NCBI RefSeq assembly: GCF_014283215.1
Contig: NZ_JACOMF010000016.1
Span: 1 to 64,000 of the forward strand
From: Siccirubricoccus deserti
GTDB taxonomy: Bacteria > Pseudomonadota > Alphaproteobacteria > Acetobacterales > Acetobacteraceae
DNA length: 64,000 nucleotides
Reading direction: 5' to 3'
This document shows, in pieces, positions 40,407-49,738 of this stretch. The translations under genes were made by a program, and so were the position numbers. Under the pieces are notes generated by a model, which did no database searches, was not told where the DNA came from, and saw nothing but the letters and a program-made list of their open reading frames with translations. Within the stretch, counting starts at the first letter, position 1. Each line of letters starts with the position of its first letter.

Positions 40407-40823
40407 ATGTCGCGCCTGCCTGTCCTGTTCCTCGCCACCGCCGCCCTTTGCCTCGTCGTGGGGGTTGCCATGGGAATCGCCATGGGCATCGCCCATGATT
40501 TCCACCTCGCCCCGGTGCATGCGCATCTGAACCTTCTGGGCTGGACCTCGCTGTCGCTGATGGGCCTGACCTACCGGGCCTATCCGGCACTGGAGGCGAA
40601 CCGGGTGGCCGCGGTGGGGCAGTTCGCCCTTTCGGCCGGCGCGGCGATGGCGTTTCCCTTCGGGATCTGGCTGTCGATCGAGCATAACCAGCCGATGCTG
40701 GCGATCGCTGCAGCCGTGGTCTGGTTCGTCGGAGCGTTGCTGTTCCTGGTGCGGCTGGTGATGCTGCTGGCGCCGGCGCGGCGCGAGGCGCACGAGCCCT
40801 CAGGGATGCTCGCAGCGGAATGA
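40407..40823 (+). CDS. Small heme-copper-oxidase-like membrane protein
   Basis: A 138-residue integral membrane protein with four predicted helices (about residues 5-28, 40-58, 70-90 and 94-118). The HDFHLAPVHAHLNLLGW segment (His30, 33, 38, 40) resembles the heme-ligating helix entrance of cbb3-type oxidase subunit I. Stand-alone proteins of this size occur in many proteobacteria, and their function is unknown. They may bind heme or act in oxidase assembly or nitric-oxide response (inference). CCGGAGGA lies six bases before the ATG. It is the only rightward gene in the 37-64 kb block and has its own CRP/FNR-type promoter. Confidence 0.75.
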   Translation: MSRLPVLFLATAALCLVVGVAMGIAMGIAHDFHLAPVHAHLNLLGWTSLSLMGLTYRAYPALEANRVAAVGQFALSAGAAMAFPFGIWLSIEHNQPMLAIAAAVVWFVGALLFLVRLVMLLAPARREAHEPSGMLAAE

Positions 40824-40833
40824 ATGGTCGCGG

Positions 40834-41514
40834 TCAGCCCGCAACCACCCGCCCTTCCGCCAATGTGACAACCCGGTCCATCCGCGCCGCCAGGGCCGGG
40901 TTGTGGGTGGCGATCAGCGCCGCAACGCCCTGGCCGCGCACCGCCTGCAGCAACTCGCCGAAGACCAGGTCGGAGGTCCCGACATCGAGGTTTCCGGTCG
41001 GCTCATCGGCCAGCAGGATGCGCGGGCTGTTGGCCAGCGCCCGGGCGATCGCCACCCGCTGCTGCTCGCCGCCGGAAAGCCTTCCGGGGCGGTGGTGCTC
41101 CCGCCCGGTCAGGCCGAAGCTGGCGAGCAGGCGGCGGGCCCGCGCCGCCGCCGCACCGCGCGCCACCCCGGCCGCCTGCTGCGGCAGGATGATGTTTTCC
41201 TCGGCGGTGAACTCGGGCAGCAGGTGGTGGAACTGGTAGACGAAGCCAATGGTGGTGCGGCGGATGGCGGTGCGGGCATCGTCCGAGAGCGTGCCGGCGG
41301 CGCGGCCACCGACGAAGACCTCGCCGGCATCGGGGCGTTCCAGCAGCCCGGCCAGGTGCAGCAGGGTGGATTTGCCGGTGCCGGAGGGCGCCACCAGCGC
41401 GACGATCTCGCCGGCCTGAAGCTCCAGTTCGGCGCCCTGCAGCACCGGCAGCTCACCCGCCTCGGTGCGGTAGCGGCGCTCGACCCCGGCGAGGCGCAGC
41501 GGCGCGTCACTCAT
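40834..41514 (-). CDS. lolD: Lipoprotein-releasing ABC transporter ATPase LolD
   Basis: The 226-residue ATPase that powers release of outer-membrane lipoproteins from the inner membrane to LolA. Walker A is [11 protein letters not shown] (A replaces the usual first G), Q-loop [20 protein letters not shown] signature [15 protein letters not shown], Walker [13 protein letters not shown] and H-loop IATHNPALA. The ATG at 41514 overlaps the lolC stop by eight bases; a longer frame to 41619 lies inside lolC and is rejected. Its stop is 11 bases from the end of the convergent small oxidase-like gene. Confidence 0.95.
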   Translation of the reverse strand: MSDAPLRLAGVERRYRTEAGELPVLQGAELELQAGEIVALVAPSGTGKSTLLHLAGLLERPDAGEVFVGGRAAGTLSDDARTAIRRTTIGFVYQFHHLLPEFTAEENIILPQQAAGVARGAAAARARRLLASFGLTGREHHRPGRLSGGEQQRVAIARALANSPRILLADEPTGNLDVGTSDLVFGELLQAVRGQGVAALIATHNPALAARMDRVVTLAEGRVVAG

Positions 41515-42760
41515 TGCGCAGCGCCTCCACCGGGTCGAGCCGCGCCGCGCGCCAGCTCGGATAGATGGTCGCCAGCAGCGACAGGCCGAGGCCCATCCCC
41601 ACCACCTGCGCCACTTCATTCGGGTCCACCACCGCCGGCAGCTGGGAGAGGAAATAGACCTCCGGGCTGAACAGCTCGGTCCCGGTCAGGGATTGCAGTG
41701 CCTGACGGATGCTCTCGATGTTGACGCAGAAGGCCATGCCGAGGCCGAAGCCGATCATCGTGCCCATGACCCCGACCGAGGCGCCGCAGAGCAGGAAGAT
41801 GCGCAGCACATTGCCCCGCGTCGCCCCCATGGTGCGCAGGATGGCGATGTCCCGCCCCTTGTCCTTCACCAGCATGATCAGCGAGCTGATGATGTTGAAG
41901 GCGGCGACGATGATGATCAGGGTCAGGATCAGGAACATCACGTTCCGCTCGACCTGCACCGCGTTGAAGAAGCTGCTGTTGGAGTCCTGCCAATCAACGA
42001 TGCGCAGCGGCTGCTGCGGCAGCGCCCGGCGGATCTCCAGGTTGACCGCCCGTACCCGGGTCGGGTCCTGGACAAAGACCTCGATTTGCGTCGCCGCATC
42101 CGGGGTCTGGAAATAGAGCTGCGCCGCCGCCATCGGCATGTAGACGAAGCTGCTGTCGTATTCATTCATGCCGACGTTGAACAGCGCCACCACGCGGTAG
42201 GCCCGCACCCGCGGTACGGTGCCGAAGACCGTGGTGCGGCCCTGCGGCGAGACCAGCGAGAGGCGGTCGCCGACACCGATGCGCATGCGATTGGCGAGTC
42301 CGGTGCCGATGATGACGACATCCTCGCCGCCGAACTCATCCAGGCTGCCGCGGCGGATGTTGTCGGCGATGATCGACTTGGCGCGAAGATCCTCCGGCCT
42401 GATGCCACGCGCGAGGCCGCCGGCGGCGGCGCCCGCCTCGCTGGTCAGCAGCACCTGCCCCTCGACGATCGGGTTGGCCGCGGTGACGCCGGGCAGGCGA
42501 CGGATCGCCTCGGTCAGCGGGTCGTAGTCGCGCAACGGCCCGCCATCGGCCGCATAGACGCCGAGATGGCCGTTGAGGCCGAGGATCCGCCCCAGCAGCT
42601 CCTGCCGGAAACCGTTCATCACGCTCATCACGATGATCAGCGTGGCAACGCCGAGCGCGATGCCGACCAGCGAGAAGATGGCGATGACGGAGACGAAGCG
42701 CTCCCCCTTCCGCGCCCGCAGGTAGCGGAAGGCGATGCTGCGCTCGAAGGCGTTGAACAT
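41507..42760 (-). CDS. lolC: Lipoprotein-releasing ABC transporter permease (LolC/E type)
   Basis: A 417-residue inner-membrane permease of the LolC/LolE family. [20 protein letters not shown] is the standard cytoplasmic N-terminus. It is followed by TM1 ([20 protein letters not shown]), a periplasmic domain of about 200 residues, then three C-terminal helices with the coupling sequence [20 protein letters not shown]. Alphaproteobacteria commonly carry a single such permease that may function as a homodimer with LolD. It starts where proS ends (one-base overlap) and overlaps lolD, so the three form an operon. Confidence 0.93.
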   Translation of the reverse strand: MFNAFERSIAFRYLRARKGERFVSVIAIFSLVGIALGVATLIIVMSVMNGFRQELLGRILGLNGHLGVYAADGGPLRDYDPLTEAIRRLPGVTAANPIVEGQVLLTSEAGAAAGGLARGIRPEDLRAKSIIADNIRRGSLDEFGGEDVVIIGTGLANRMRIGVGDRLSLVSPQGRTTVFGTVPRVRAYRVVALFNVGMNEYDSSFVYMPMAAAQLYFQTPDAATQIEVFVQDPTRVRAVNLEIRRALPQQPLRIVDWQDSNSSFFNAVQVERNVMFLILTLIIIVAAFNIISSLIMLVKDKGRDIAILRTMGATRGNVLRIFLLCGASVGVMGTMIGFGLGMAFCVNIESIRQALQSLTGTELFSPEVYFLSQLPAVVDPNEVAQVVGMGLGLSLLATIYPSWRAARLDPVEALRNE

Positions 42761-44070
42761 TACGCCCCTTTGATCCGGGTGATCGCGTCCTCGACCGAGA
42801 GCTCCTCCCGCTCCCCGGTGGCGCGGCGCTTCAGCTCCACCTTGCCGGCGGCGGCGCCACGCGGGCCGATGACGACCTGCCAGGGATAGCCCATCAGATC
42901 GGCATCGGCGAACTTCACCCCGGCGCGGTCCTCGCGGTCGTCATAGATCGCATCCGGGGCGAAGGCGGCGTAGAGCCGTTCGCTCAGCGCATCGGTGGCC
43001 GAATCGCCCTTCTTCAGGTTCAGGACCGCGACCTTGAAGGGGGCGACGGCATCCGGCCAGCGGATGCCGGCCTCGTCATGGTTCGCCTCGATGATGGCGC
43101 CGACCAGGCGGGAGACGCCGATGCCGTAGCTGCCCATCTCCGGCACCACCGGCTTGCCCTCCGGCCCGTTCACCGAAAGCCCCATGGCGGCGCTGTATTT
43201 GGTGCCGAAGTAGAAGATGTGCCCGACCTCGATGCCGCGGGCCGAGACCTGGCTTTCGCCCGGCACCTGCGCCCAGGCGGCCTCATCGTGCTTCTCGTCG
43301 GTGGCGGCGTAGCGGCTGGTCCAGAAATCGACGATGGGGGAGAGGTCGCCGTCGTAATCCACCGGTCGCGACAGCACGTCGAACTCCAGCAGGTCCTTAT
43401 GGAGGTAGACCTGGCTCTCGCCGGTTTCCGCCAGGATGATGAATTCATGGCTGAGATTGCCGCCGATCGGGCCGGTATCCGCCTGCATCGGGATCGCCTT
43501 CAGCCCCATCCGGGCGAAGGTCCGCAGATAGGCGACGAACATCTGCCGGTAGCTCTTCTGCGCCCCGGTGCAATCCAGGTCGAAGCTGTAGGCATCCTTC
43601 ATCAGGAATTCGCGGCCGCGCATGACGCCGAAGCGCGGGCGCACCTCGTCCCGGAACTTCCACTGGATGTGGTAGAGGTTGCGCGGCAGGTCGCGGTAGC
43701 TCTTCGCATAGCCCTTGAAGAGGTCGGTGACCATTTCCTCATTGGTCGGGCCGAACAGCATCTCCCGCTCATGGCGGTCCTTCAGCCGCAGCATCTCCGG
43801 GCCATAGGCGTCGTAGCGGCCGGACTGCCGCCAGAGGTCGGCGGTCTGGATCGTCGGCATCAGGATCTCCTGGGCGCCGGCGGCGTCCTGCTCCTCCCGC
43901 ACGATCTGCTCGACCTTCTGCAACACCCGCCAGCCGAGCGGCAGCCAGGCATAGATGCCGGCGCTGGTCTGCCGGACCATCCCCGCCCGCAGCATCAGGC
44001 GGTGGGAGGCGATCTGCGCCTCGGCCGGGGTTTCCTTGAGGGTCGGCAGGAAGGCGCGGGAAAGGCGCAA
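42760..44070 (-). CDS. proS: Prolyl-tRNA synthetase, short bacterial form (TTG start)
   Basis: A 436-residue class II synthetase charging tRNA-Pro. It is the short alphaproteobacterial form that lacks the inserted editing domain of the E. coli enzyme (572 aa). Motif 2 lies around [20 protein letters not shown] and motif 3 in [19 protein letters not shown]; the anticodon-binding domain ends the protein. The start is TTG ([19 protein letters not shown]), backed by an AGGAG ribosome site six bases upstream. It lies downstream of the strong terminator at 44307-44340 and probably begins a new transcript with lolC and lolD. Confidence 0.96.
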   Translation of the reverse strand: MRLSRAFLPTLKETPAEAQIASHRLMLRAGMVRQTSAGIYAWLPLGWRVLQKVEQIVREEQDAAGAQEILMPTIQTADLWRQSGRYDAYGPEMLRLKDRHEREMLFGPTNEEMVTDLFKGYAKSYRDLPRNLYHIQWKFRDEVRPRFGVMRGREFLMKDAYSFDLDCTGAQKSYRQMFVAYLRTFARMGLKAIPMQADTGPIGGNLSHEFIILAETGESQVYLHKDLLEFDVLSRPVDYDGDLSPIVDFWTSRYAATDEKHDEAAWAQVPGESQVSARGIEVGHIFYFGTKYSAAMGLSVNGPEGKPVVPEMGSYGIGVSRLVGAIIEANHDEAGIRWPDAVAPFKVAVLNLKKGDSATDALSERLYAAFAPDAIYDDREDRAGVKFADADLMGYPWQVVIGPRGAAAGKVELKRRATGEREELSVEDAITRIKGA

Positions 44071-44306
44071 GGCAGGCTCCTGGATGGCGGAATGCGGGCC
44101 GGACCATAATGCAGCGTTGCGCCAACCAGAAGCGGAGGGTCGGCGAGAGGTGTTGTCGGTCGCTCCTCAGCACCGCGGCAACTCTCGGGCGAGAAGCTGC
44201 GGCGCAATTTTATTACTGCGCTGGACCATGGCGCGAATGAACCATCAATGATCTGGACCGGAAACTGATTAAAATTGCTTGGCTCCGCAGGTCCGATGCG
44301 TTAGAC

Positions 44307-44340
44307 GAAAAAAAGGGCCGCGCCCTGCGGCACGGCCCGA
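44307..44340 (-). terminator. Strong Rho-independent terminator of the nuo-birA-coaX-rnj-DUF1467 run
   Basis: On the minus strand GGGCCGTGCC-gcag-GGCGCGGCCC forms a 10-bp stem with one G-U pair and a four-base loop, followed directly by TTTTTTT. It is the best intrinsic terminator in the window and marks the end of the leftward transcript preceding proS. Confidence 0.92.
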
Positions 44341-44370
44341 GTTTAGGGAGGAAACGCCAGTCACACGGCA

Positions 44371-44392
44371 GGAAGAGGACCAACCCTCTTCC
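44371..44392. repeat. Perfect hairpin in 3' region upstream of terminator
   Basis: GGAAGAGG-accaac-CCTCTTCC, a perfect 8-bp stem with a six-base loop, 31 bases before the terminator in the leftward transcript. Together the two stems resemble the 3' part of a small RNA, but no promoter was identified. Confidence 0.5.
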
Positions 44393-44522
44393 TTTCAGCA
44401 TGGTGGCGCGGACCAACAACGCGGCACAACGCCAAACGATGCCGCCAAAGCTGAAAAAATCAGCGCCCAGACCGATTCTGCAAAAAGCGAAGGCGACACC
44501 GGAAAATTTCCCGGAAAGTCGC

Positions 44523-44786
44523 TCAATTTTCGGGCAAAGCCAGCCAGCCGCTGCGGAAGCTCAGCCAGTCGCTGACGATCAATGCATGAACCCCGGCAAA
44601 GATCAGTGCGGCTATCACGGTGGTGATCACCACTTTGCGCAGCAGCTGCGGCCGTTGGGGGACACCACGCCAGCCGCCGGTCGCGATGTCGCCCTCAGGG
44701 TCAGGCCGGGTGCCAATGGGCAACACGGCGAAGAGCGTGACCCACCAGATCAGGAAGTAAACGACGACGGCACTGAACCAGCTCAT
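44523..44786 (-). CDS. DUF1467 family membrane protein
   Basis: An 87-residue protein of the DUF1467 family, restricted mainly to alphaproteobacteria and usually found next to rnj and proS. It has two transmembrane helices (FSAVVVYFLIWWVTLFAVLP and VVITTVIAALIFAGVHALIV) joined by a loop with PIGTRPDPEGDIATG. The ATG at 44786 begins MSWFSAVVVYF, as in the family; a longer open frame upstream lies in the gap after rnj and is rejected. Function unknown. Last gene before the terminator at 44307-44340. Confidence 0.88.
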   Translation of the reverse strand: MSWFSAVVVYFLIWWVTLFAVLPIGTRPDPEGDIATGGWRGVPQRPQLLRKVVITTVIAALIFAGVHALIVSDWLSFRSGWLALPEN

Positions 44787-44865
44787 GCCGGCACCTGTGG
44801 CACCGACGGGCGCGGGCGCAAGCCAGCGCCCGCGTGATTCCAGACAATTGCGGCCGCCATCGGGG

Positions 44866-46536
44866 TCAGATCCGCAGCAGGTGGACTTCGACGTTCGGCC
44901 GCTTGCGCAGCCGCCGGCCGACTGCCTTGCGCAGTACGCTGCGTGCCGCCTCGCGCAGCGCGTCATCCTCCCGCTTCAGCGCGCTTGGCAGCTCGCCCAC
45001 TGCGCGGGCCAGGTCGGCGGCGAGTTGCGCCGATTCCGGCGTCTCGCCATCGAACAGCCCCGGCGCCGAGACCTGCGGCTGGCCGACCACCCGGCCGCCC
45101 GAGTCCACCGCCAGAGAGGCCATGACCACGCCGTTGAACAGCATGCGCTTGCGCGCCGCCAGCACCCCGCCCGAGACCGGCAACAGCCGGCCGTTGTCCA
45201 CCGCCAGCCGGCCGGTCGGCACGCCCTCCACCACCTCTGGCCGGCCAGGCGAAAGGCGCAGCACGTCGCCATCCTCGACCAGCACGGGCACTGTCTGCAG
45301 TGATTTCGCCAGCGCCGCATGCTCGCTCAGGTGGCGCCATTCGCCATGCACCGGCACGGCATATTTCGGCTTCACCAGCTGGTACAGCCGTCGCAGCTCA
45401 TCCCGCGCCGGATGGCCGGAGACATGCACCATATGATCGTCGGCGGTCATCACCTGGCAGCCGCGGCGGGCGAGCTGGTCCTGCACCAGCAGGATGCCGC
45501 GTTCATTGCCGGGAATCATGCGGGAGGAGAAGATCACCGTATCCCCCTCTCCCAGCGCGATCGCCGGATGGGTGTCGGCGGCGATCTTGGCCAGGGCCGA
45601 GCGCGGCTCGCCCTGGCTGCCGGTGCAGATGATCAGCAGGCTGTCGTCAGGGATGTAGCCCGCTTCCTCCTCCGGGACGAAGGGCTCCAGTCCGGTCAGG
45701 TAGCCGCATTCCCGCGCCGCCGCCTCGGCATTGCGCAGTGAACGGCCGAACAGCGACACCTGCCGCCCAGCCGCCTCGGCTGCCCGGGCGATGCTCTCGA
45801 CCCTGGCAACATTGGTTGCGAAACAGGTGACGGCGACGCGCCCCTTCAGGCCGCGGATGATGGCGGCAAGGTTCCGCCGCACCTCGGCCTCGCTGCCCGA
45901 ATGGCCCTCGACCAGCGCATTGGTCGAATCGCAGACCATGGCCAGCACGCCCTCCTCGCCCAGCCGGGCGAAGGCGGCCTCATCGGTCGGCCCGCCGATC
46001 AACGGGTCAGGGTCCAGCTTCCAGTCGCCGGTGTGGACCACCAGCCCGTGCCGGGTCCGGATCGCCACCGCCTGAGCTTCCGGCACCGAATGGGCAACGC
46101 GAAGGAATTCGAGATCGAAAGGACCCAGCTTGATCCGGCCACCGAGCGGGATGGTGGTGATCTTCGCCTCGCCGAGCAGCCCGGCCTCGCCGAGCTTCCG
46201 CCGCAGCACCGCCGAGACGAAGGGGCCGGCGTAGATCGGGCAGCGGAGCTGGGGCCAGAGATAGGCAACCGCGCCGACGTGATCCTCATGCGCATGGGTG
46301 ATCACCAGCGCGTCCAGCCGGTCGCGGCGCTCCGCCAGCCAGGTCGGGTCGGGCACCATGACCTCGATCTCGGGGTTCTCCGGCCCGCCGAAGCCAATGC
46401 CGCAGTCGATCGCCAGCAGCCGGCCGTCGCACCGGTAGACATTGAGGTTCATCCCGATTTCGCCGGTACCGCCAAGCGGGATGAAAGCCAGATCGTCAGC
46501 CGCATCAGGTACGGCCGCAGCCATGAAATCGTCCAT
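44866..46536 (-). CDS. rnj: Ribonuclease J
   Basis: A 556-residue metallo-beta-lactamase/beta-CASP nuclease with 5'-3' exo- and endonuclease activity in RNA processing. Zinc ligands are in VITHAHEDHVGA (residues about 77-88), with a later His in the HSVPEAQAV region and Asp in HTGDWKLDPDP. The beta-CASP part includes CDSTNALVEGHSGSE, CTGSQGEPRSAL and the terminal His of VHVSGHPARDELRRL. The basic C-terminal domain (LRKRPNVEVHLLRI) is typical of alphaproteobacterial RNase J. ATG at 46536 is preferred over a TTG two codons upstream. An invertible-pairing leader lies between it and coaX. Confidence 0.96.
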   Translation of the reverse strand: MDDFMAAAVPDAADDLAFIPLGGTGEIGMNLNVYRCDGRLLAIDCGIGFGGPENPEIEVMVPDPTWLAERRDRLDALVITHAHEDHVGAVAYLWPQLRCPIYAGPFVSAVLRRKLGEAGLLGEAKITTIPLGGRIKLGPFDLEFLRVAHSVPEAQAVAIRTRHGLVVHTGDWKLDPDPLIGGPTDEAAFARLGEEGVLAMVCDSTNALVEGHSGSEAEVRRNLAAIIRGLKGRVAVTCFATNVARVESIARAAEAAGRQVSLFGRSLRNAEAAARECGYLTGLEPFVPEEEAGYIPDDSLLIICTGSQGEPRSALAKIAADTHPAIALGEGDTVIFSSRMIPGNERGILLVQDQLARRGCQVMTADDHMVHVSGHPARDELRRLYQLVKPKYAVPVHGEWRHLSEHAALAKSLQTVPVLVEDGDVLRLSPGRPEVVEGVPTGRLAVDNGRLLPVSGGVLAARKRMLFNGVVMASLAVDSGGRVVGQPQVSAPGLFDGETPESAQLAADLARAVGELPSALKREDDALREAARSVLRKAVGRRLRKRPNVEVHLLRI

Positions 46537-46614
46537 TCCCAAATCTTCTGGTGCGGGTCCGCAGCGATCCGGCCGCTCACGCGGTCCGGCACCGCTGCAG
46601 ACCGCGGGGTATAA

Positions 46615-46685
46615 CGTGGATTCCCGCCTCCGGCCGCATCCGGCCCGCGGCGATCCACGCTGGTTTCCTTGCGTCGCGTGGATCG
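46615..46685 (-). promoter_or_regulatory. Leader hairpins with two alternative pairings upstream of rnj
   Basis: CGATCCACGC (46651-46660) pairs perfectly with GCGTGGATCG (46676-46685), a 10-bp stem with a 15-base loop. The same middle segment can instead pair with CGTGGAT at 46615-46621 (7 bp). In the coaX-rnj transcript these would be mutually exclusive folds just before the rnj start. Confidence 0.5.
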
Positions 46686-46724
46686 GCGGCGCCGGCCGAG
46701 GCCAGCCGGCAGCGCCGGTCCACC

Positions 46725-47528
46725 CTACACGGGGTCGCGGGGTGTGCTTTTTACCAAGGTGGGGGCTGGGTTGCGCTCCGCCAACAGGCGCAGCCCCTCC
46801 AGGGTGATATCCGGATCGATTGTCTCGATCACGGTCGTGCCTTCGGCGAAGAGCGGCGCCAAGCCGCCGGTGGCGACCACCTTCAGATGCGCGTCATGCT
46901 CCGCCTGGATACGGCCGACGATGCCCTCGATCAGCCCGACATAGCCCCAGTAGATGCCGGATTGCATGGCGGCGACGGTATCCCGCCCAATCACCGCCTG
47001 CGGCCGGCCGATACCGATTCGCGGCAACCGTGCCGCCGCCTTGTGCAGCGCTTCGAGCGACAGGTTGATGCCTGGGGCGATCACGCCGCCGAGATAAGCG
47101 CCATCGGCGTCCACCACGTCGAAGGTGGTGGCGGTGCCGAAATCGATGACCACCAGCGGGCCCTTGTAGTGGTGGTGGGAGGCGAGCGAGTTCAGCAGCC
47201 GGTCGGCGCCCACCTCCTGCGGCCGGTCGACCCGGATCTCGAAGCCCCAGTCGACGGTGGCGCGCGCCACCAGCGGTTCCACGTCGAACCACTCGCGGGC
47301 GAGGCGGCGCAGGTTGTAGAGCGCAGCCGGCACCACGGTGCCGATGACGCAGCGGTCGATCTCGGCCGGCTTCAGGCCGGAATACTGCAGCAGCGCCAGC
47401 AGCCAGACGGCGTATTCATCCGAGGTGCGATCGGCCCGCGTGGCGATCCGCCAGCTGCCGCGCCATTCGCTGCCATCGTGCACGGCGAAGACCACATTGG
47501 TGTTGCCGGCGTCCACCGCGAGCAGCAT
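46725..47528 (-). CDS. coaX: Type III pantothenate kinase
   Basis: A 267-residue ASKHA-fold kinase that performs the first step of coenzyme A synthesis and is insensitive to CoA feedback. [20 protein letters not shown] holds the phosphate-1 motif and catalytic Asp. [18 protein letters not shown] follows, [20 protein letters not shown] is the phosphate-2/adenosine region, and [11 protein letters not shown] closes it. Length normal. It follows birA with a six-base gap, the conserved alphaproteobacterial birA-coaX-rnj order. Confidence 0.96.
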   Translation of the reverse strand: MLLAVDAGNTNVVFAVHDGSEWRGSWRIATRADRTSDEYAVWLLALLQYSGLKPAEIDRCVIGTVVPAALYNLRRLAREWFDVEPLVARATVDWGFEIRVDRPQEVGADRLLNSLASHHHYKGPLVVIDFGTATTFDVVDADGAYLGGVIAPGINLSLEALHKAAARLPRIGIGRPQAVIGRDTVAAMQSGIYWGYVGLIEGIVGRIQAEHDAHLKVVATGGLAPLFAEGTTVIETIDPDITLEGLRLLAERNPAPTLVKSTPRDPV

Positions 47529-47534
47529 GTCCCA

Positions 47535-48305
47535 TTATCCTCCCAACTCGCCGACGCGGATGACGTGGCGGGTCCCGGCCCGTTCGATCAGCAGCGCGCC
47601 GTCCTCGGCAAGACCGGCGAAGGCACCGCCGGGCACCGCGCCGCCGCGGAGCGTCAGCGCCTCCCCGAGCGCCGGGCCCCGGGCCAGCCAGGCGGCGCGG
47701 ATCGGGGCGAAGCCGGCTGCCGCCTGGATGCCGCACCAGTGGTCGAGGCGGGCGATCAGCCTTGCGGCGAAATCCTCAGGCGGCTCAGCGGCCCCGAGGC
47801 AGGCGGTCGGCCGGTCGGCCAAGGCCGGCGCATGCCGCAGATTGACCCCAATGCCGAGCGCCAGCCAAGCCAGCCCGCCCTCCGGCGTCAACGCGCTCTC
47901 AGCGAGGATGCCGGCGCATTTGGCACCGTGACGCAGCAGGTCGTTCGGCCACTTCAGCCGCAGCGCCGCCGGTTCGGGATCGATCTCGGCCGCTGCCTCA
48001 GCCAGGGCGACGCCGGCCAGCAGCGCCCATTGCGCCGCCTCCCGCGCCGGACCGGGCGGGCGCAGCAGGACGGAAAGGTGGAGATTGCCCGGCGGCGAGG
48101 CCCAGCCGCGCCCCGCCCGGCCACGGCCGGCGGTCTGCTGCAGGGCCAGCACGGCCAGACCCTCGGGCTCGCCGGCCTCGGCCCGGCACCGCAGCGTATC
48201 GGCGGTGCTGGTCAGGCTGGCGTGGCTCTCCAGCCGCCAGCCCGGGGGGAAGCCGCCATGCCGGCGCGACCGATCCGGACCCGCGCGGCCGTCGGGCGCG
48301 GTCAC
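47535..48305 (-). CDS. birA: Biotin-[acetyl-CoA-carboxylase] ligase (GTG start)
   Basis: A 256-residue biotin protein ligase that attaches biotin to the carboxyl-carrier protein through biotinyl-AMP. TAGRGRAGRGW is the biotinyl-AMP loop (GRGRxGRxW), LRLKWPNDLL the KWPND motif and WLALGIGVNLRHAPA the active-site strand. There is no N-terminal helix-turn-helix, so it is the monofunctional form and not a bio operon repressor. GTG at 48305 lies seven bases after the nuoN stop, so it is on the nuo transcript. Confidence 0.94.
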   Translation of the reverse strand: MTAPDGRAGPDRSRRHGGFPPGWRLESHASLTSTADTLRCRAEAGEPEGLAVLALQQTAGRGRAGRGWASPPGNLHLSVLLRPPGPAREAAQWALLAGVALAEAAAEIDPEPAALRLKWPNDLLRHGAKCAGILAESALTPEGGLAWLALGIGVNLRHAPALADRPTACLGAAEPPEDFAARLIARLDHWCGIQAAAGFAPIRAAWLARGPALGEALTLRGGAVPGGAFAGLAEDGALLIERAGTRHVIRVGELGG

Positions 48306-48312
48306 GGCAGCA

Positions 48313-49734
48313 TCAGCCGAGCAGCGCTGCCGCCGCGGCCTGGGCCGCCGCCAGCATCGGGGCCGGCCAGAGGACGAACAGCAGGACGAACAGCCCGGAG
48401 GCCGCCATCACCACAGTCAGGCTGGCCGGCGCCGGATCCAGCGCACCGGCCGGCTGGTCGAAGAACATCACCTTGACGATACGCAGGTAGTAGTAGGCGG
48501 AGACCACGCTGGTCAGCACGCCGATCACCGCCAGGGTCCAGTACCCGCCCTGAACGGCCGCCAGGAAGACGTAGAGCTTGCCGAAAAAACCGGCGAGCGG
48601 AGGGATGCCGGCCATGGAGAACATGAACACCGCCATCCACACCGCCATGCCGAGGTCGGTGCGGCCGAGACCGGCGAGGTCATCCACCTGCTCCACCGCA
48701 CGACCGTCGCGGCGCATGGCGACGAGCACCGCGAAGGTGCCGAGGTTCATCAGCACGTAGATCGCCATGTAGACCAGCAGGCCACGCAGCCCGACGTCGC
48801 TGGCGACGGCCAAGCCCATCAGCGCGTAGCCGACATGGCCGATCGAGGAATAGGCCATCAGCCGCTTGATGTTGCGCTGGCCGATGGCGGCGAAGGCGCC
48901 GAGGATCATCGACGCCATGGAGATCAGCAGCAGCACCTGCTGCCACTGCGCCACCAGATCGCCGAAGGGGCCGACCAGCACGCGGGCCAGCAGGGCGATG
49001 GCAGCGACCTTCGGGGCGGTGGCGAAGAAGGCGGTCACCGGCGTCGGCGCGCCCTCGTAGACGTCCGGCGTCCACATGTGGAAGGGCACCGCCGAGATCT
49101 TGAAGGCCAGGCCGGTGATGACGAAGACCACGCCGACGACAACGCCGGCCGAAACGCCGGCATCGGCCGAGAAGGCATCTGCTAGCCGATCGAAATTCGT
49201 AGTGCCGGCGAAACCGTAGACCAGCGAGCTGCCGTAGAGCAGCAGGCCGGAGGCGAGCGCGCCAAGGACGAAATACTTCAGCCCGGCCTCGGCCGAGCGG
49301 GCATTGTCGCGATGGAAGGCGGCAATGACGTAGAGCGGCAGCGACAGCAGCTCGAGCCCCAGGTAGAGCGAGAGCAGGTCGTTGGCCGAGATCATCACCA
49401 GCATGCCGAGGGTGCCGAGCAACACCAGCACCGGATACTCGAATCGGGCGATGCCTTCGCGGGTGTTGAAGTCGAGCGAGAGCAGCAGGCAGATGGCGGC
49501 ACCGCCGATCGCCAGCAGCTTCATGAAGCCGCTGAAGGCATCGGCGACGTAATGCCCACCGAGCGCCGTGCCCTCCGACTGGCTGAGCACCAGCAGGCCA
49601 GCCACCAGCAGCGCGCCGACAGTCGCCATGGTGACCGGGACGAAGGTTTCCTGCTTCGGGATCACCCCGGCGACCAGGATGACGAGGCCGGAGATGGCCA
49701 GCACCAGCTCCGGCAGGGCAAGGGTCCAGGACAT
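48313..49734 (-). CDS. nuoN: NADH-quinone oxidoreductase subunit N
   Basis: A 473-residue antiporter-like membrane subunit of complex I, one of three proton channels. It has about 14 helices. The first discontinuous-helix lysine/glutamate region is marked by [17 protein letters not shown], and the second half by [20 protein letters not shown] and [23 protein letters not shown] at 49734 begins [13 protein letters not shown]; a longer frame to 49779 overlaps nuoM and is rejected. Last nuo gene. Confidence 0.97.
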   Translation of the reverse strand: MSWTLALPELVLAISGLVILVAGVIPKQETFVPVTMATVGALLVAGLLVLSQSEGTALGGHYVADAFSGFMKLLAIGGAAICLLLSLDFNTREGIARFEYPVLVLLGTLGMLVMISANDLLSLYLGLELLSLPLYVIAAFHRDNARSAEAGLKYFVLGALASGLLLYGSSLVYGFAGTTNFDRLADAFSADAGVSAGVVVGVVFVITGLAFKISAVPFHMWTPDVYEGAPTPVTAFFATAPKVAAIALLARVLVGPFGDLVAQWQQVLLLISMASMILGAFAAIGQRNIKRLMAYSSIGHVGYALMGLAVASDVGLRGLLVYMAIYVLMNLGTFAVLVAMRRDGRAVEQVDDLAGLGRTDLGMAVWMAVFMFSMAGIPPLAGFFGKLYVFLAAVQGGYWTLAVIGVLTSVVSAYYYLRIVKVMFFDQPAGALDPAPASLTVVMAASGLFVLLFVLWPAPMLAAAQAAAAALLG

Positions 49735-49738
49735 CGGC

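Larger units (their letters stand above)
44071..44522. other. Intergenic region between DUF1467 gene and proS, 452 bases
   Basis: No gene that I can support. The region is clearly richer in A+T than its surroundings. From right to left it holds a near-palindrome CCGGAAAATTTCCCGG (about 44500-44515), a short GCTGA-T5-TCAGC stem on the minus strand (about 44450-44464), a perfect 8-bp hairpin (44371-44392) and the terminator at 44307-44340. The proS promoter should lie in its leftmost 200 bases. A small minus-strand frame (44213-44419) runs through the terminator and is not credible. Confidence 0.6.

Noticed and set aside
44213-44419. 68-residue minus-strand frame beginning MLVRATMLKGRG
   Set aside because: Reads straight through the strong terminator stem and its T-run and has no conserved features.
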